A DNA stretch of 64,000 nt from Paenibacillus kobensis NBRC 15729 (GCF_004000825.1 NZ_BILZ01000018.1:31817-95816); one strand, 5' to 3'; shown: positions 45,201-52,900, counted from the stretch's first letter. The notes: generated from the sequence alone by a model not told the origin. A program made the numbers and translations.

Positions 45201-47160
45201 CCGAATGAAAGACCGGAACGGCAATCGGTTCAAGTATACGTACGACAGCCGAAGCAATTTGATGTTCAAAGATATCGTCGATGCGAGCTGGAATCCTATC
45301 GCCGGGGAAGAGCGAATCTCATTCACCTATGATCTGGCTGGACGACGGAAGAGCATGACCGATCAGACGGGAACGACGAGCTATTCGTATCAGCCGTTTA
45401 CAGGTGCGCTTTCGACCTTGGAATATCCCGATGGCAAGAAAATCTCTTACGATTACGACGTGAACGGGAATCGTTCATCAATGAATGATCCGTTCGGTGC
45501 GAACACGTATTATCATTACGATTCCCGTAACAGGCTGGATGCCGTGGGGTTGTCACCGGATCTGGTCAACGATTACGACGCGAAGTATCAATATGAACAA
45601 GCTGCTCAATTAAGACAGGTAGATCTGGGAAATGGAGTAAAATCATCGTATACTTATGTTGGTAATAAGCTTGATACTTTGACGGAGTATAAGTCGAACG
45701 GCGCTCTATTAAACAGCTACAGCTATAAGTATGACGGTAATCGCAACATTACGGATATAACGGCCAACAATGCGACGAATTCTTATCAGTATGATGAAAT
45801 GAACCGGATTCGGACATCTACGCAATACAATGAAACCTACACCTACGATAATCGGGGCAATCGTTCGGGATTGACGACGAACCGCCCATTCGAAAGGCCA
45901 GATGGCCAAACCACCTTCGATAAGCGAGATCGGTTGACAAGCGTTGTGACAGCTAGCGGATCGAGCGTGTCGTATCGCTATAACGGGGACGGACAGCTGT
46001 GGGAACGGACGGAGAACGGACAGACAACCCGCTATTATTGGGACGGCGACCAGATCATTGCGGAAGCGACCGTGACCGGCACAACGGCTGCCTTCAAGGC
46101 CAGATACGTTCGCGGACGCGGACTAGTAGCAAGAGAGGATAGTCAAGGCAAAGCCTACTATGTCCATAACGGTCATGGTGATGTTACAGACTTGATGGAT
46201 GCGGATGGCATAACTCGACTGAACACGTACAGTTATGATGTGTTCGGCAACATCGCATCAATGAACGAAACCGTTGCTCAACCGTTTAAGTATTCCGGTG
46301 AGATGCAGGATACGACGACGGGACTACAGTACCTAAGAGCGAGATGGTATGATCCGAGTATTGGACGGTTTGTTAATGAGGATACGTATGAAGGGGATAT
46401 TACGAATCCGCTGACGTTGAATCTTTATACGTATACTGCGAACAATCCTTTAATATACTCGGACCCTTCAGGACATTGTTTCACTAGTTGGTTAGGGAAA
46501 AAATATTGTGAGGCAGCTTGGGAGGGCACTAAGGACGCGGCAAAAGCAGCAGCAGATGCCGTTGTAACTGGAGTCAAAGCAACAGTACAAGCAGGTAAGG
46601 AATTTTGCACATGGTTTGGCTGCGCTGATGTTTTAATTGGACTCGGTGGGCTCGGACCGGAATTTGGATGGATGAGCAGTGTAGTTGGTGTGTCATCTAC
46701 TGTTGTGAAAGGAACAGAGATGGCGTATTACTCAGCAGAGGCTTTTACTGCAGCAAGGACAGGTTACTGGGCATTAGGGATAAAACCGAGGGGATTTGGA
46801 ATTGAGGTAGCTTTAGGTGGTATGGGAAATGCTTTTCCGACTATTGATAAGTTTGTGAATGGAGCCAATGGTATTGCAAAAAGTGTTACTAGTATAAAGT
46901 CATTGGATTTTACACTAAAATCTTATCAAAAAGATGGTGCAATTTATAATAAGGTTATGGAATATGTTAATGATGTGGTTGGATTTGACGATACTACATG
47001 GGGTGGCATTGTGGTTAATGTGGATAATAATACCCAAAGAGTTCTCGAATTGGCTTTACCCCCGGTTAAACAATCAGCAGCACAAGCGCAACAAATCACA
47101 ATTGCAATAAATGATGCTGCCGCAAAGGGAATTACAGTGATAATTCAAATAATCGAGTGA
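42247..47160 (+). CDS. Rhs/YD-repeat polymorphic toxin with CdiA_C-like C-terminal nuclease domain
   Basis: This 1637-residue exported Rhs protein has an N-terminal hydrophobic signal (about 8-24). A large array of YD repeats (about 180-1350) forms the shell that encases a toxin. The conserved core RARWYDPSIGRF (about 1363-1374) ends in IYSDPSGH near residue 1410. The last ~227 residues are the variable toxin. Its end (SLDFTLKSYQKDGAIYNKV, TWGGIVVNV, ELALPP, GITVIIQII) resembles CdiA_C restriction-endonuclease-like DNase toxins; that family call is inference. The coding DNA turns AT-rich exactly after the core. TTG start with AAGAGGAGGATC upstream. The immunity gene follows at 12 bp. Confidence 0.85.
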   Translation: MKNVVTKAFLYLIICSFLVAYVPVDDRTVSAEPSSEMNAPSQSVDAASEKKKSMWIEQFGVTNEEIQAELDEGYTLDDIEKALNRMKASGESLEVSLVKVKPHAVNRSQEAKSQVTSDVDADSFAAATPAMALMSAAVQSPIPDYNHVKTKPDEAPFTVQLDNETVSTLSGGLSLRAADLSLPGRNGLSFTLSRSYDSGSSQFDQMAVKWGENATEQPMEEKRFPIGKGWGWDLSFIEINETAKFLHLAGSGVFKIDENNALVGYPWIDLTFAPDTSVTVNSVVSAYVLKSIQHMNQYFNAEGQLIQISDAYNNKITFSYSNHAIYGSVLTNVSDAIGNSINIAYNQTSVVLTSGTRTVKYYKANYNGKELLSQVVDELGRATTYDYSIKNAKFSLLGTTADTDNPYALISGVTYPTGAKTVYAYEDTPTTRYISDNAVNQVYRVKSREEQFTLSDNSIQHVNHKDISYPTGDIGSSNNADITFTVRINDGAIDTTFTNFKDYIDATHSPVFYNTAIVSTATAEGKTYTNQTDYTYDRARKWPVPTNTKVTRSESGSTATSITTTSAMYDDYGNIISTTDPMGTMTRNTFDPTTHLLQTVAKPINGAQQWQYTQYTRNSLGAVIKEQLYAGTSSGPTGNPLRETNYENIDATTGNVGQIRYANGSSGDSTTLIEYSAAYKNAFPTKTSTVVHDIEGNASTIVREYTYASTMGQLQQYKDGQSGIQYGYDNAGRVTRVTHLADNSFMSIEYLDYLNQMVATDQTGVKSVTKWNPVGWKTDAGITEDGKYKAKAKYGYDAKGNVLWTEDATGNRTNYGYDQWSRQRSVTFPDLDTNSTVMNDIANTKTSTDSKGNVQKEYYDLLGRVLKVEETNPGKQPTILSSYTYDNAGNVLTVKDNAVQSNTTTYAYDVLSQLRSVSVMVNGAVQTTSYDYDALGNQTTITFPDNKTTIKKYDEAGRLIQNTVAAVSGKNNIESYYYDTNNNLIRMKDRNGNRFKYTYDSRSNLMFKDIVDASWNPIAGEERISFTYDLAGRRKSMTDQTGTTSYSYQPFTGALSTLEYPDGKKISYDYDVNGNRSSMNDPFGANTYYHYDSRNRLDAVGLSPDLVNDYDAKYQYEQAAQLRQVDLGNGVKSSYTYVGNKLDTLTEYKSNGALLNSYSYKYDGNRNITDITANNATNSYQYDEMNRIRTSTQYNETYTYDNRGNRSGLTTNRPFERPDGQTTFDKRDRLTSVVTASGSSVSYRYNGDGQLWERTENGQTTRYYWDGDQIIAEATVTGTTAAFKARYVRGRGLVAREDSQGKAYYVHNGHGDVTDLMDADGITRLNTYSYDVFGNIASMNETVAQPFKYSGEMQDTTTGLQYLRARWYDPSIGRFVNEDTYEGDITNPLTLNLYTYTANNPLIYSDPSGHCFTSWLGKKYCEAAWEGTKDAAKAAADAVVTGVKATVQAGKEFCTWFGCADVLIGLGGLGPEFGWMSSVVGVSSTVVKGTEMAYYSAEAFTAARTGYWALGIKPRGFGIEVALGGMGNAFPTIDKFVNGANGIAKSVTSIKSLDFTLKSYQKDGAIYNKVMEYVNDVVGFDDTTWGGIVVNVDNNTQRVLELALPPVKQSAAQAQQITIAINDAAAKGITVIIQIIE

Positions 47161-47171
47161 GGTGATGAGAG

Positions 47172-47615
47172 ATGGAATTTAAACGAGTCTCTATTTATGT
47201 GGATAAAACTAATAATTTAATTGTAATTGCGAATGGTTTGATAGATAAATGGGGAGGAATGATAAAAGAAATTGATATGGTAGAGCAATTAAGTTTTCCC
47301 TACGAGGAGAATAATGTAGAGACAATATTGCTGCAAATGATGAACAACTGGTGTGCGTTAACTCCAGAGGAAGTTGGGTCAACGCCGCTTGAGAAGTGTT
47401 TAGGATTGCAAGGTTACACTAAAGCAGTAAAAGGAAGGAAATTCATAGATTTTAGTTGGAGAATCAACGAGGGTTACTTTGTAACTCCAACTAGGAGAGA
47501 AAAAACAGGCTTCGTTTCCCTTAAGGACAAGCGAATAATGCTAGGACAGCAGATAGTGCCAGGTACGTTATATTGTGCTTTAATGAATGCAATTGACCAA
47601 TCTACATCGCTATAA
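47172..47615 (+). CDS. Probable immunity protein, CdiI-like
   Basis: The 147-residue acidic protein is encoded 12 bp after the Rhs toxin gene in equally AT-rich DNA, the standard place for the cognate immunity gene. Residues YVDKTNNLIVIANGLIDKWGG and VGSTPLEKCLGLQGYTKAVKGRKFIDF resemble contact-dependent-inhibition immunity proteins that pair with CdiA_C nucleases. GAGGTGATGAGAG precedes the ATG. It should bind and block the toxin tail of the neighbouring gene. A hairpin terminator follows. Confidence 0.7.
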   Translation: MEFKRVSIYVDKTNNLIVIANGLIDKWGGMIKEIDMVEQLSFPYEENNVETILLQMMNNWCALTPEEVGSTPLEKCLGLQGYTKAVKGRKFIDFSWRINEGYFVTPTRREKTGFVSLKDKRIMLGQQIVPGTLYCALMNAIDQSTSL

Positions 47616-47645
47616 GCTTTTCTATACCACATGATAATGAAATGC

Positions 47646-47686
47646 ACCCCATTTGTTAGACACCATCTAACGAGTGGGGTTTATTT
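47646..47686 (+). terminator. Hairpin terminator after the immunity gene
   Basis: ACCCCATTTGTTAGA pairs with TCTAACGAGTGGGGT around CACCA with a small internal loop, followed by TTATTT. It could also be an old insertion-sequence end, since similar ends occur in IS3-type elements, but no other IS sequence is visible. Confidence 0.65.
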
Positions 47687-48169
47687 ATGTATAACAATTC
47701 CATGTGTTTTCTTTTTGTTCAATTGACTGAACCCCCACCCAGTGCCGAATGAATCGGGCGGTATGTCCCGAAAGTACTTAAGGCATATCGACTGCGTATG
47801 ATTTTTCTCCGAAATGACTGTACGTACAGCAGTATGCTTTAATTCGTATACCCTATTTGTATTGTCGCCCTCTTATTCAACCTCGTGAAAATCTATAGAT
47901 GCCTCCATGTTACAGAGCAAATTCCTTACCTTCGTTATCTTACGGTTTTTCCAAGTGAAATACCCTTCCGCAACTTTAATTAGACATAAGTCGACTATTG
48001 ATAGTAAGAGGAATTTAGAAATTCTTCGCAACGATCTAGCTATATGCTCCGATGTTTACCGTGCAAGAAACAATCTGGTGACGACCAGTTGACATAAAAA
48101 GGAAAGGTAACGCTAGGCTAGCCGCCTTTCTGATGCTATTACGACAAGTCAAAGGTGAGGAGGGGCGAT
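47687..48169. other. Non-coding stretch at the left edge of the mobile region
   Basis: About 480 bp with no convincing gene on either strand. The frames are short and lack ribosome sites. The only structure is a weak inverted repeat just before the HTH gene (GGAAAGG...GCTAG...CCTTTC, about 48100-48135). Composition is AT-rich compared with the core genes. Confidence 0.6.
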
Positions 48170-48772
48170 ATGCCGGAGAGTATTCAACAACGATTAATAA
48201 AGTGGGCAGCGCATGAGGATTATGACTTTCGTTGCCCATTCCAACCCAATCGCTATTACATCCCGTATCCGCATATGATACGGAAATGCTATGCACTGAG
48301 CATGAATGAACGCGGCGTACTACTGGATATATTGAGTCATTTAGGCGAGAACGAGGAAGCGTTCCCCTCCCAAGAAACGATAGCAAGTAACTTGGGCATT
48401 AGCGAGTCTACAGTCAAGTCGGCTGTAACTTCGTTGGAGGAGAAAGGCTTTATAAAGACGGTGAGAAGGAGGGGGCGTGTCAACCGCTACAGGATTCACG
48501 ACTTGGAGAGTAACGCCTACATTGCCTATTCCGAAGCGGCTCATTACTTCTTACGATATTATCAACCGAAGTACGTGAAGAAATCGCTGATTCAATCCGT
48601 CACTGCGGATGTTATCCATAGCGAGAAGTACGCCTTACATGCGAGAGACTTGCGAGAAGCCTACCGTTCTCCCCATGCATCTGACGTGCCGTATCCTGAC
48701 TTGGTGTATGACATCGTGTCGGAACTGTTAGTAGAAATCCGAATGAAGCTGTGGGGAGGAAAAAGGCGTTGA
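48170..48772 (+). CDS. Helix-turn-helix (HTH_36-like) protein of mobile element
   Basis: The 200-residue product has a winged HTH (about 45-110) with FPSQETIASNLGISESTVKSAVTSLEEKGFI, like replication-initiation or conjugation regulators of plasmids and integrative elements. The C-terminal half is not recognised. The ATG at 48170 has GAGGAGG 7 bp upstream. It lies at the start of a segment with a repressor, serine recombinase and transposase, so it most likely belongs to a decayed mobile element. Confidence 0.75.
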   Translation: MPESIQQRLIKWAAHEDYDFRCPFQPNRYYIPYPHMIRKCYALSMNERGVLLDILSHLGENEEAFPSQETIASNLGISESTVKSAVTSLEEKGFIKTVRRRGRVNRYRIHDLESNAYIAYSEAAHYFLRYYQPKYVKKSLIQSVTADVIHSEKYALHARDLREAYRSPHASDVPYPDLVYDIVSELLVEIRMKLWGGKRR

Positions 48773-48779
48773 GGTATCG

Positions 48780-48917
48780 TTGCCGATTTATTCGGACTTC
48801 TGCAAGTATCTTGACCTTTATCTGAAAAGCATTGGCTTTGAGGACGGAGACGAATGCGATTGGGACGAGTACCTAAATTCCGAGGATGAAGAAGACCCGA
48901 CTACTCAAGGACAATAA
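48780..48917 (+). CDS. Possible small acidic protein downstream of the HTH gene
   Basis: A 45-codon frame with a TTG start at 48780 begins 7 bp after the HTH stop, with GAGG close upstream. It gives a very acidic peptide (YLNSEDEEDPTTQGQ at the end, DGDECDWDE in the middle). Small acidic proteins are common in phage and mobile elements. There is no homology evidence, so it is tentative. Confidence 0.35.
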   Translation: MPIYSDFCKYLDLYLKSIGFEDGDECDWDEYLNSEDEEDPTTQGQ

Positions 48918-48923
48918 TTACGG

Positions 48924-48998
48924 CTCTCGAAGGTGAAATTCAGCTACGGGGTAGCTCATTATCCCTGTCGGCTTCATCTAAAATCACCTTCGAGGGAG
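48924..48998. repeat. Inverted repeat in mobile-element intergenic DNA
   Basis: CTCTCGAAGGTGA (48924-48936) pairs with TCACCTTCGAGGGAG (48984-48998) with a small bulge, enclosing 47 bp. No T tract follows, so it is not an ordinary terminator. The 280 bp from 48918 to 49198 hold no other recognisable feature. Confidence 0.6.
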
Positions 48999-49198
48999 TT
49001 GTAAATCGTCTCAGAATAAGAAGAACTTAAAGAGATGAAGTTAGAGAGATGAAAAGAAAGAGAGATTGGCAGACACGCCATGCGGCGGTCTGCAATTTCG
49101 GGGGACTCGGGATTCTTGGAGATAAGATGAAGACTTTACGGAAAACAAATCGTAAAGATTTTCGTCACCGCTTCCATCTGCTCGTTGGGCAACATGCC

Positions 49199-49405
49199 CT
49201 ATTCAACCTCCATAACAATAAGGTCAGTGAGTTCGATATTGAGCGTTTTACAGATGACTTCAAATGTGCTGAGATGCACTCTATCAACTTCATTTGAGCA
49301 TAGATGGCTGATTGTATTTGGTCTCAGCCCTGTAAGTCGGGCGAGTTCCCGTTGGGACATATTTTTTTCAGCAAGTATTTCCTTGAGTTTTACTACGACA
49401 GGCAT
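49199..49405 (-). CDS. Xre/Cro-type transcriptional repressor
   Basis: The 68-residue product is a single HTH domain of the YozG/Cro type: KLKEILAEKNMSQRELARLTGLRPNTISHLCSNE, then LSTFEVICKTLNIELTDLI. It is transcribed away from the serine recombinase gene. An inverted repeat over the recombinase promoter (49479-49517) is a likely operator for it. AGGTTCGTC-type purine signals upstream are weak. Confidence 0.88.
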   Translation of the reverse strand: MPVVVKLKEILAEKNMSQRELARLTGLRPNTISHLCSNEVDRVHLSTFEVICKTLNIELTDLIVMEVE

Positions 49406-49468
49406 GACGAACCTCCGAACAGTGACATTTATCTCATTATACGACTTAAGCCGCTGTAGTAAAAGTGA

Positions 49469-49517
49469 TTGATTGTATCGCTTAGTGGATATATAATAAC
49501 ATTGTATCTACTAAGCG
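49469..49517 (+). promoter_or_regulatory. Recombinase promoter overlapped by an inverted-repeat operator
   Basis: TTGATT (49469-49474), a 17-bp spacer and a perfect TATAAT (49492-49497) point toward the recombinase. CGCTTAGTGGATA (49479-49491) and TATCTACTAAGCG (49505-49517) form an inverted repeat with one mismatch, flanking the -10 box. A repressor bound here would block RNA polymerase; the divergent Xre protein is the obvious candidate. Confidence 0.75.
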
Positions 49518-49560
49518 TTACATTAATCTCGATAATCGTAACGGTGAGGGAGGAAATGAC

Positions 49561-50337
49561 ATGAATGTTATCGGGTATATCCGAGTTTCAACAAGCGGAC
49601 AAGCCAAGGATGGCTACAGTTTAGCGTACCAACAAGATGAAATCCATTCGTTTTGTCAGGCTCAAGGATGGAACTTACTTCACATATTCACTGATGAAGG
49701 AATCAGTGGGGCGAAGATTGACGAAGAAGCCCTTGAGGTGGACAGAATTGGCTTTCAGAGCATGTTAGCCGCTATTGCCGCCCAAGATGTGGGTGCAGTT
49801 GTCGTGCTCAATACGAGCCGCTTATGGCGGTCTGACATCGTGAAAGTATTAGTGCATCGAGAGTTGAAGAAATACGGCGTAGATGTTAACAGCATCGAGC
49901 AGCCGACATACTCCATCTATAAGAAAGAACCGTCAGATTTCCTAATCAATGGACTGATGGAACTGCTAGATGCTTACCAACGGTTGGAAATCTCCATGAA
50001 GCTAAGCAGAGGACGCAACAAGAAGGCTCAGCAGGGCGGTTATGCCGGAGGTCGGGCGGCATTTGGATACAAAGCCAAGAAAGGTCAGAAGTCAATCGAA
50101 ATCAATCTCGATGAAGCCCAAGCCGTCCAACGCTTGTTTGAACTAAAGGAATTATTCCCTGATTGGTCATTATCTCAGATAGCGTGTCAAATGAATGACG
50201 AAGGCTTTACCACTCAGCAAGGCAAGCGATTTACAAAAGTGCAGGTCAAGCGTATTCTTGACCGCCGCCCGATGTACGAAGGGATATACATATATGGCGG
50301 CATTGAAGCCGACGGGCTTCATCAAGCCATTATATAG
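49561..50337 (+). CDS. Serine recombinase (resolvase/invertase family)
   Basis: This site-specific DNA recombinase is 258 residues long. The catalytic domain begins YIRVSTSGQAKDGYSL with nucleophile Ser10 and includes VVVLNTSRLWRSD. A recombinase (PF07508-type) domain follows (about 165-250: GGRAAFGYKAKKG, LSQIACQMNDEGFTTQQGKRFTKVQVKRIL). It is about half the length of large serine integrases and lacks the zinc-ribbon and coiled-coil parts, so it may be a short variant or C-terminally truncated. GAGGGAGGAAATGAC precedes the ATG. Confidence 0.9.
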   Translation: MNVIGYIRVSTSGQAKDGYSLAYQQDEIHSFCQAQGWNLLHIFTDEGISGAKIDEEALEVDRIGFQSMLAAIAAQDVGAVVVLNTSRLWRSDIVKVLVHRELKKYGVDVNSIEQPTYSIYKKEPSDFLINGLMELLDAYQRLEISMKLSRGRNKKAQQGGYAGGRAAFGYKAKKGQKSIEINLDEAQAVQRLFELKELFPDWSLSQIACQMNDEGFTTQQGKRFTKVQVKRILDRRPMYEGIYIYGGIEADGLHQAII

Positions 50338-50348
50338 GCGGTGGCGGC

Positions 50349-50612
50349 ATGGAGAATATGAAGACCTATTATCGTTACGTGGAGCAAGAAGACAGCTGCT
50401 ACAAGCAATTGGCAACGTTGGAACAATGCCAAAATGCGGTATTTGACCATATCTACCGATATGGCGAGATTTTTGACAAGCTGACGGCAGAACAAGTGTT
50501 GCTAGCTGTCCATCAACAGGAAGACAAAGTACGACTGGAACTGTTGCATGTGCGACTGGAGAAGGCTTCTCTTGCCTTTGCCCTGAGACCAAACCAAATG
50601 GAAGCCGATTGA
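50349..50612 (+). CDS. Hypothetical small protein next to the recombinase
   Basis: The 87-residue product begins 11 bp after the recombinase stop. It is helical and charged (AEQVLLAVHQQEDKVRLELLHVRLEKASLAF) with no recognised domain. The position suggests it is translated with the recombinase and might correspond to a detached C-terminal helical part of a longer recombinase, or to a small partner protein. The ribosome site (GGCGGTGGCGGC) is weak. Confidence 0.55.
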   Translation: MENMKTYYRYVEQEDSCYKQLATLEQCQNAVFDHIYRYGEIFDKLTAEQVLLAVHQQEDKVRLELLHVRLEKASLAFALRPNQMEAD

Positions 50613-50709
50613 TGGCGTGAACAGAGAACAGGATTATGCTAACGTGTCTTTGCGGCTCGTCCGCTCGAACTGAGGATGCAGACCTGTTTTACCAAACGCC
50701 GAACCATCC

Positions 50710-50813
50710 GATTGGGTGGTTACTCATAGGTTAGAATTTTGCTTGCGTATCTTTGTGGCGATTATCTACTTGAGATAAGGATGTAATTCTAACCTATCCG
50801 TAATCATCCAATC
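50710..50813 (+). ncRNA. Candidate bridge-RNA-like structured RNA of the IS110 element
   Basis: A 13-bp perfect stem (50726-50738 with 50785-50797) is extended outward, after a 2x2 internal loop, by 14 more pairs (50710-50723 with 50800-50813), of which two are G-U. The 46-base apical region holds a further 6-bp hairpin TTATCT-ACTTG-AGATAA (50762-50778). The structure lies directly upstream of the transposase ribosome site, where IS110 elements such as IS621 encode the bridge RNA that specifies donor and target. Identity as a bridge RNA is inference. Confidence 0.5.
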
Positions 50814-50837
50814 TAACAACAGGGAGTGACAGAATTC

Positions 50838-52073
50838 ATGTTTCAGCCAGATAAACTCGTCTACGTGGGGGTTGACCTTCACAAACAGCATCATACAGCC
50901 GTCATCATCGACTGTTGGAATCAGAAGCTAGGTGAAATCAAGTTCGACAATAAGCCGACAGCGTTCCCTCAGCTTGAGAAGGAAGTCAAGAAGCACATGA
51001 AAAGGGGAATGTCGGTTGTCTACGGATTAGAAGATGTGGGCGGCTTCGGCAGAGCATTGGCAGTACATCTAACAGAGAAAGGCTGTTGGGTAAAAGAAGT
51101 CAATGCGAAACTGGCAAATAACAGACGTAAGAGCCACGTCACGATACAGAAATCCGATTCGTGGGATGCGGAATGCGTGGCGAAGGTATTACGAGATGAA
51201 TTGCCAAATCTGCCGGATGCAAAGCCCATTGACCTGTATTGGGCAATTAGTCAGCTTGTGACGCAACGGAAATGGCAGGCCAAGAGCCTTACAGGGATGG
51301 TTAAACGGCTTCATCAGCAGTTGGGCTACCATTATCCAAGCTATAAGAAGTTCTTTTCCGAAGTAGATGGCAAAACAGCGTTAGCCTTTTGGCATAAGTA
51401 TCCCTCTCCATCCCGATTATCTGGCGTGGAGGTGGAGGAATTGGCAACGTATCTTCAAAAGCTGAGCAACTATGCTTTATCCACGAAGAAGGCTGAGCAG
51501 ATATTAACACTTATAGCCGAGGATGGCGATACAAGCCGAGATTTTCAAGAGAAACGGGATTTTATCGTCAGAGGACTTGTCCGTAACGTCCGATTCTACG
51601 AGCGAGAATTGACCCGTATTGAGCGAGAAATCGAAAGCCTGATGAAACAGCTAGGCTTTAGGTTAGAGACGATGACGGGCATAGAACTTGTTACAGCGGC
51701 GGAGTTAGTTGCAGAGATAGGAGACATACACCGTTTTGCATCGCCGGACAAATGGGCATGATTCGCCGGAATTGCTCCTATCGCTGTAGGTTCAGGGAAC
51801 AAGCATCGAAACTATAAGAGCAAGCAAGGAAATCGGGAACTGCATGACACCTTTAAAGCCTTGGCAATCCGGCAAATTGCCGTTACACGTACAAAGAAAG
51901 AGCCGAGAAATCCGTACTTCCATGCTTATTACGAGCAGAAGATGGCGGCAGGAAAGACGAAGCAACAAGCTATCGTTTGTATCATGCGAAAACTGGTCAA
52001 TGTCATCTACTACCTGATGAAAACCAAAGCAGAGTATAAAATCCCAGTAGTATCCAGTAACAATGCGGCATGA
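50838..52073 (+). pseudogene. IS110-family transposase with an in-frame stop
   Basis: The frame encodes an N-terminal DEDD RuvC-like domain (VGVDLHKQHHTAV, GLEDVGG, SDSWDAECVAKVL) and, after a helical region, a C-terminal Transposase_20 domain (MTGIELVTAAELVAEIGDI). A TGA at 51759-51761 (codon 308) interrupts it in DKWA*FAGIAPIAVGSG. The reading frame then continues without a shift to 52073. The family normally has Arg at this place, so a single CGA-to-TGA change explains it. The upstream product would lack the C-terminal catalytic-serine domain and be inactive. The ATG at 50838 has AGGGAGTGA upstream. Confidence 0.88.
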
Positions 52074-52091
52074 TATAATCATCATAACGGG

Positions 52092-52125
52092 CGGCGATTG
52101 TATAGAAACAATCACCGTCCTCTTT
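52092..52125 (+). terminator. Hairpin after the IS110 transposase
   Basis: CGGCGATTGT (52092-52101) and ACAATCACCG (52108-52117) pair with one mismatch around ATAGAA and are followed by TCCTCTTT. It probably terminates the transposase transcript. Confidence 0.6.
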
Positions 52126-52189
52126 ATTGGAAATTGAACGCTTTATAAACTAGGATACGTATGAAGGGCAGATAAAGAATCCGCTGAGT

Positions 52190-52888
52190 TTGAATTTTTT
52201 TACGTATGTGGATAATAATCCATTGATTTATTCCGACCCGACAGGCCATTTTGCTTTCTTACTACCACTTATTGTACCTGTAATAGTTGGAGCTATTGAG
52301 ATTGGCGGAGCAATTGCCGCTGCCCAAATCAATGAAAAAATTAATGAGCCAACCGTAGTTCAGCAACCGAAAGTTGAACAGAAACCAGTAGTTAGTCAAC
52401 AACCAGTTGCTCAGCAAAAGCCTACGGTGAGTCAGCAACCAGTTGCTCAACAAAAACCAACGGTTAGTCAGCAACCAAAAGTTGAGCAGAAGGTAACTGT
52501 TAGTCAACAACCAGTTATTAATAGCGGTCCTACGGTTCAAGAAGCTTCACCTTCAAGAATTCTAAGAGCAAATATGATAAAGGCAGGAAAGGTTGTACCG
52601 AGCTATCCAAATGCGGCACATCATATAGTTGCATATAACGATCCGAGAGCAGCCCGCGCTCAAGCCATACTTGCACAGTTTGGAATTGGACTGAATTCAG
52701 CAGCTAATGGTGTATTCCTTCCTACTGTCCAGGGAACAGGAAATGCTGCTTATCATCCGTCTCTTCATACGAATTTATATTTTCAAACAGTCGAGAATGA
52801 GTTAAGTAATGCCACTAACCCTAGCCAAGCAGTTCAAATTCTTGCTGATATTGAAAGTCGATTATTAAACGGAACTTTTCCAAAATAG
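52190..52888 (+). CDS. Orphan Rhs C-terminal toxin module with AHH nuclease domain (5'-truncated)
   Basis: The frame opens with the end of an Rhs core. Homology starts at 52154 (DTYEGQIKNPLSLN, then FFTYVDNNPLIYSDPTGH), matching the main Rhs gene, and is preceded by a stop codon, so the body of the gene is missing. After a hydrophobic stretch and a Gln/Val/Pro tandem repeat (about residues 55-110, KPTVSQQPVAQQ units) comes an AHH-type nuclease of the HNH/Endo VII group: AAHHIVAYNDPRAARAQAIL near residue 142, then NGVFLPT, YHPSLHTNLYF. No ribosome site fits the TTG at 52190, so expression is doubtful unless recombination joins it to an Rhs gene. Confidence 0.8.
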   Translation: MNFFTYVDNNPLIYSDPTGHFAFLLPLIVPVIVGAIEIGGAIAAAQINEKINEPTVVQQPKVEQKPVVSQQPVAQQKPTVSQQPVAQQKPTVSQQPKVEQKVTVSQQPVINSGPTVQEASPSRILRANMIKAGKVVPSYPNAAHHIVAYNDPRAARAQAILAQFGIGLNSAANGVFLPTVQGTGNAAYHPSLHTNLYFQTVENELSNATNPSQAVQILADIESRLLNGTFPK

Positions 52889-52900
52889 GAGAGTGATTAT

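Larger units (their letters stand above)
50613..52151 (+). mobile_element. IS110-family insertion element (approximate limits)
   Basis: The segment consists of a non-coding, strongly structured left part (50613-50837), an IS110-type DEDD transposase frame with one nonsense mutation, and a short right part with a hairpin. IS110 elements lack terminal inverted repeats and target duplications, so the ends cannot be fixed by eye. The left limit is set at the previous gene's stop. The right limit is set where Rhs homology resumes at 52152. Confidence 0.6.

Noticed and set aside
46379..46395. att site of the serine recombinase at the 17-bp repeat
   Set aside because: The 17 bp belong to a normal conserved Rhs core that continues in homology on the 3' side, so shared ancestry explains the match better than an attachment core.
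47646..47686. End of an IS3-type insertion sequence
   Set aside because: The sequence resembles such ends only loosely, no transposase or second end is visible, and a plain terminator for the immunity gene explains it.
51759..51761. TGA in the IS110 transposase as selenocysteine or programmed readthrough
   Set aside because: No SECIS-like hairpin directly after it and family members have Arg, so a simple C-to-T nonsense mutation is the simpler reading.
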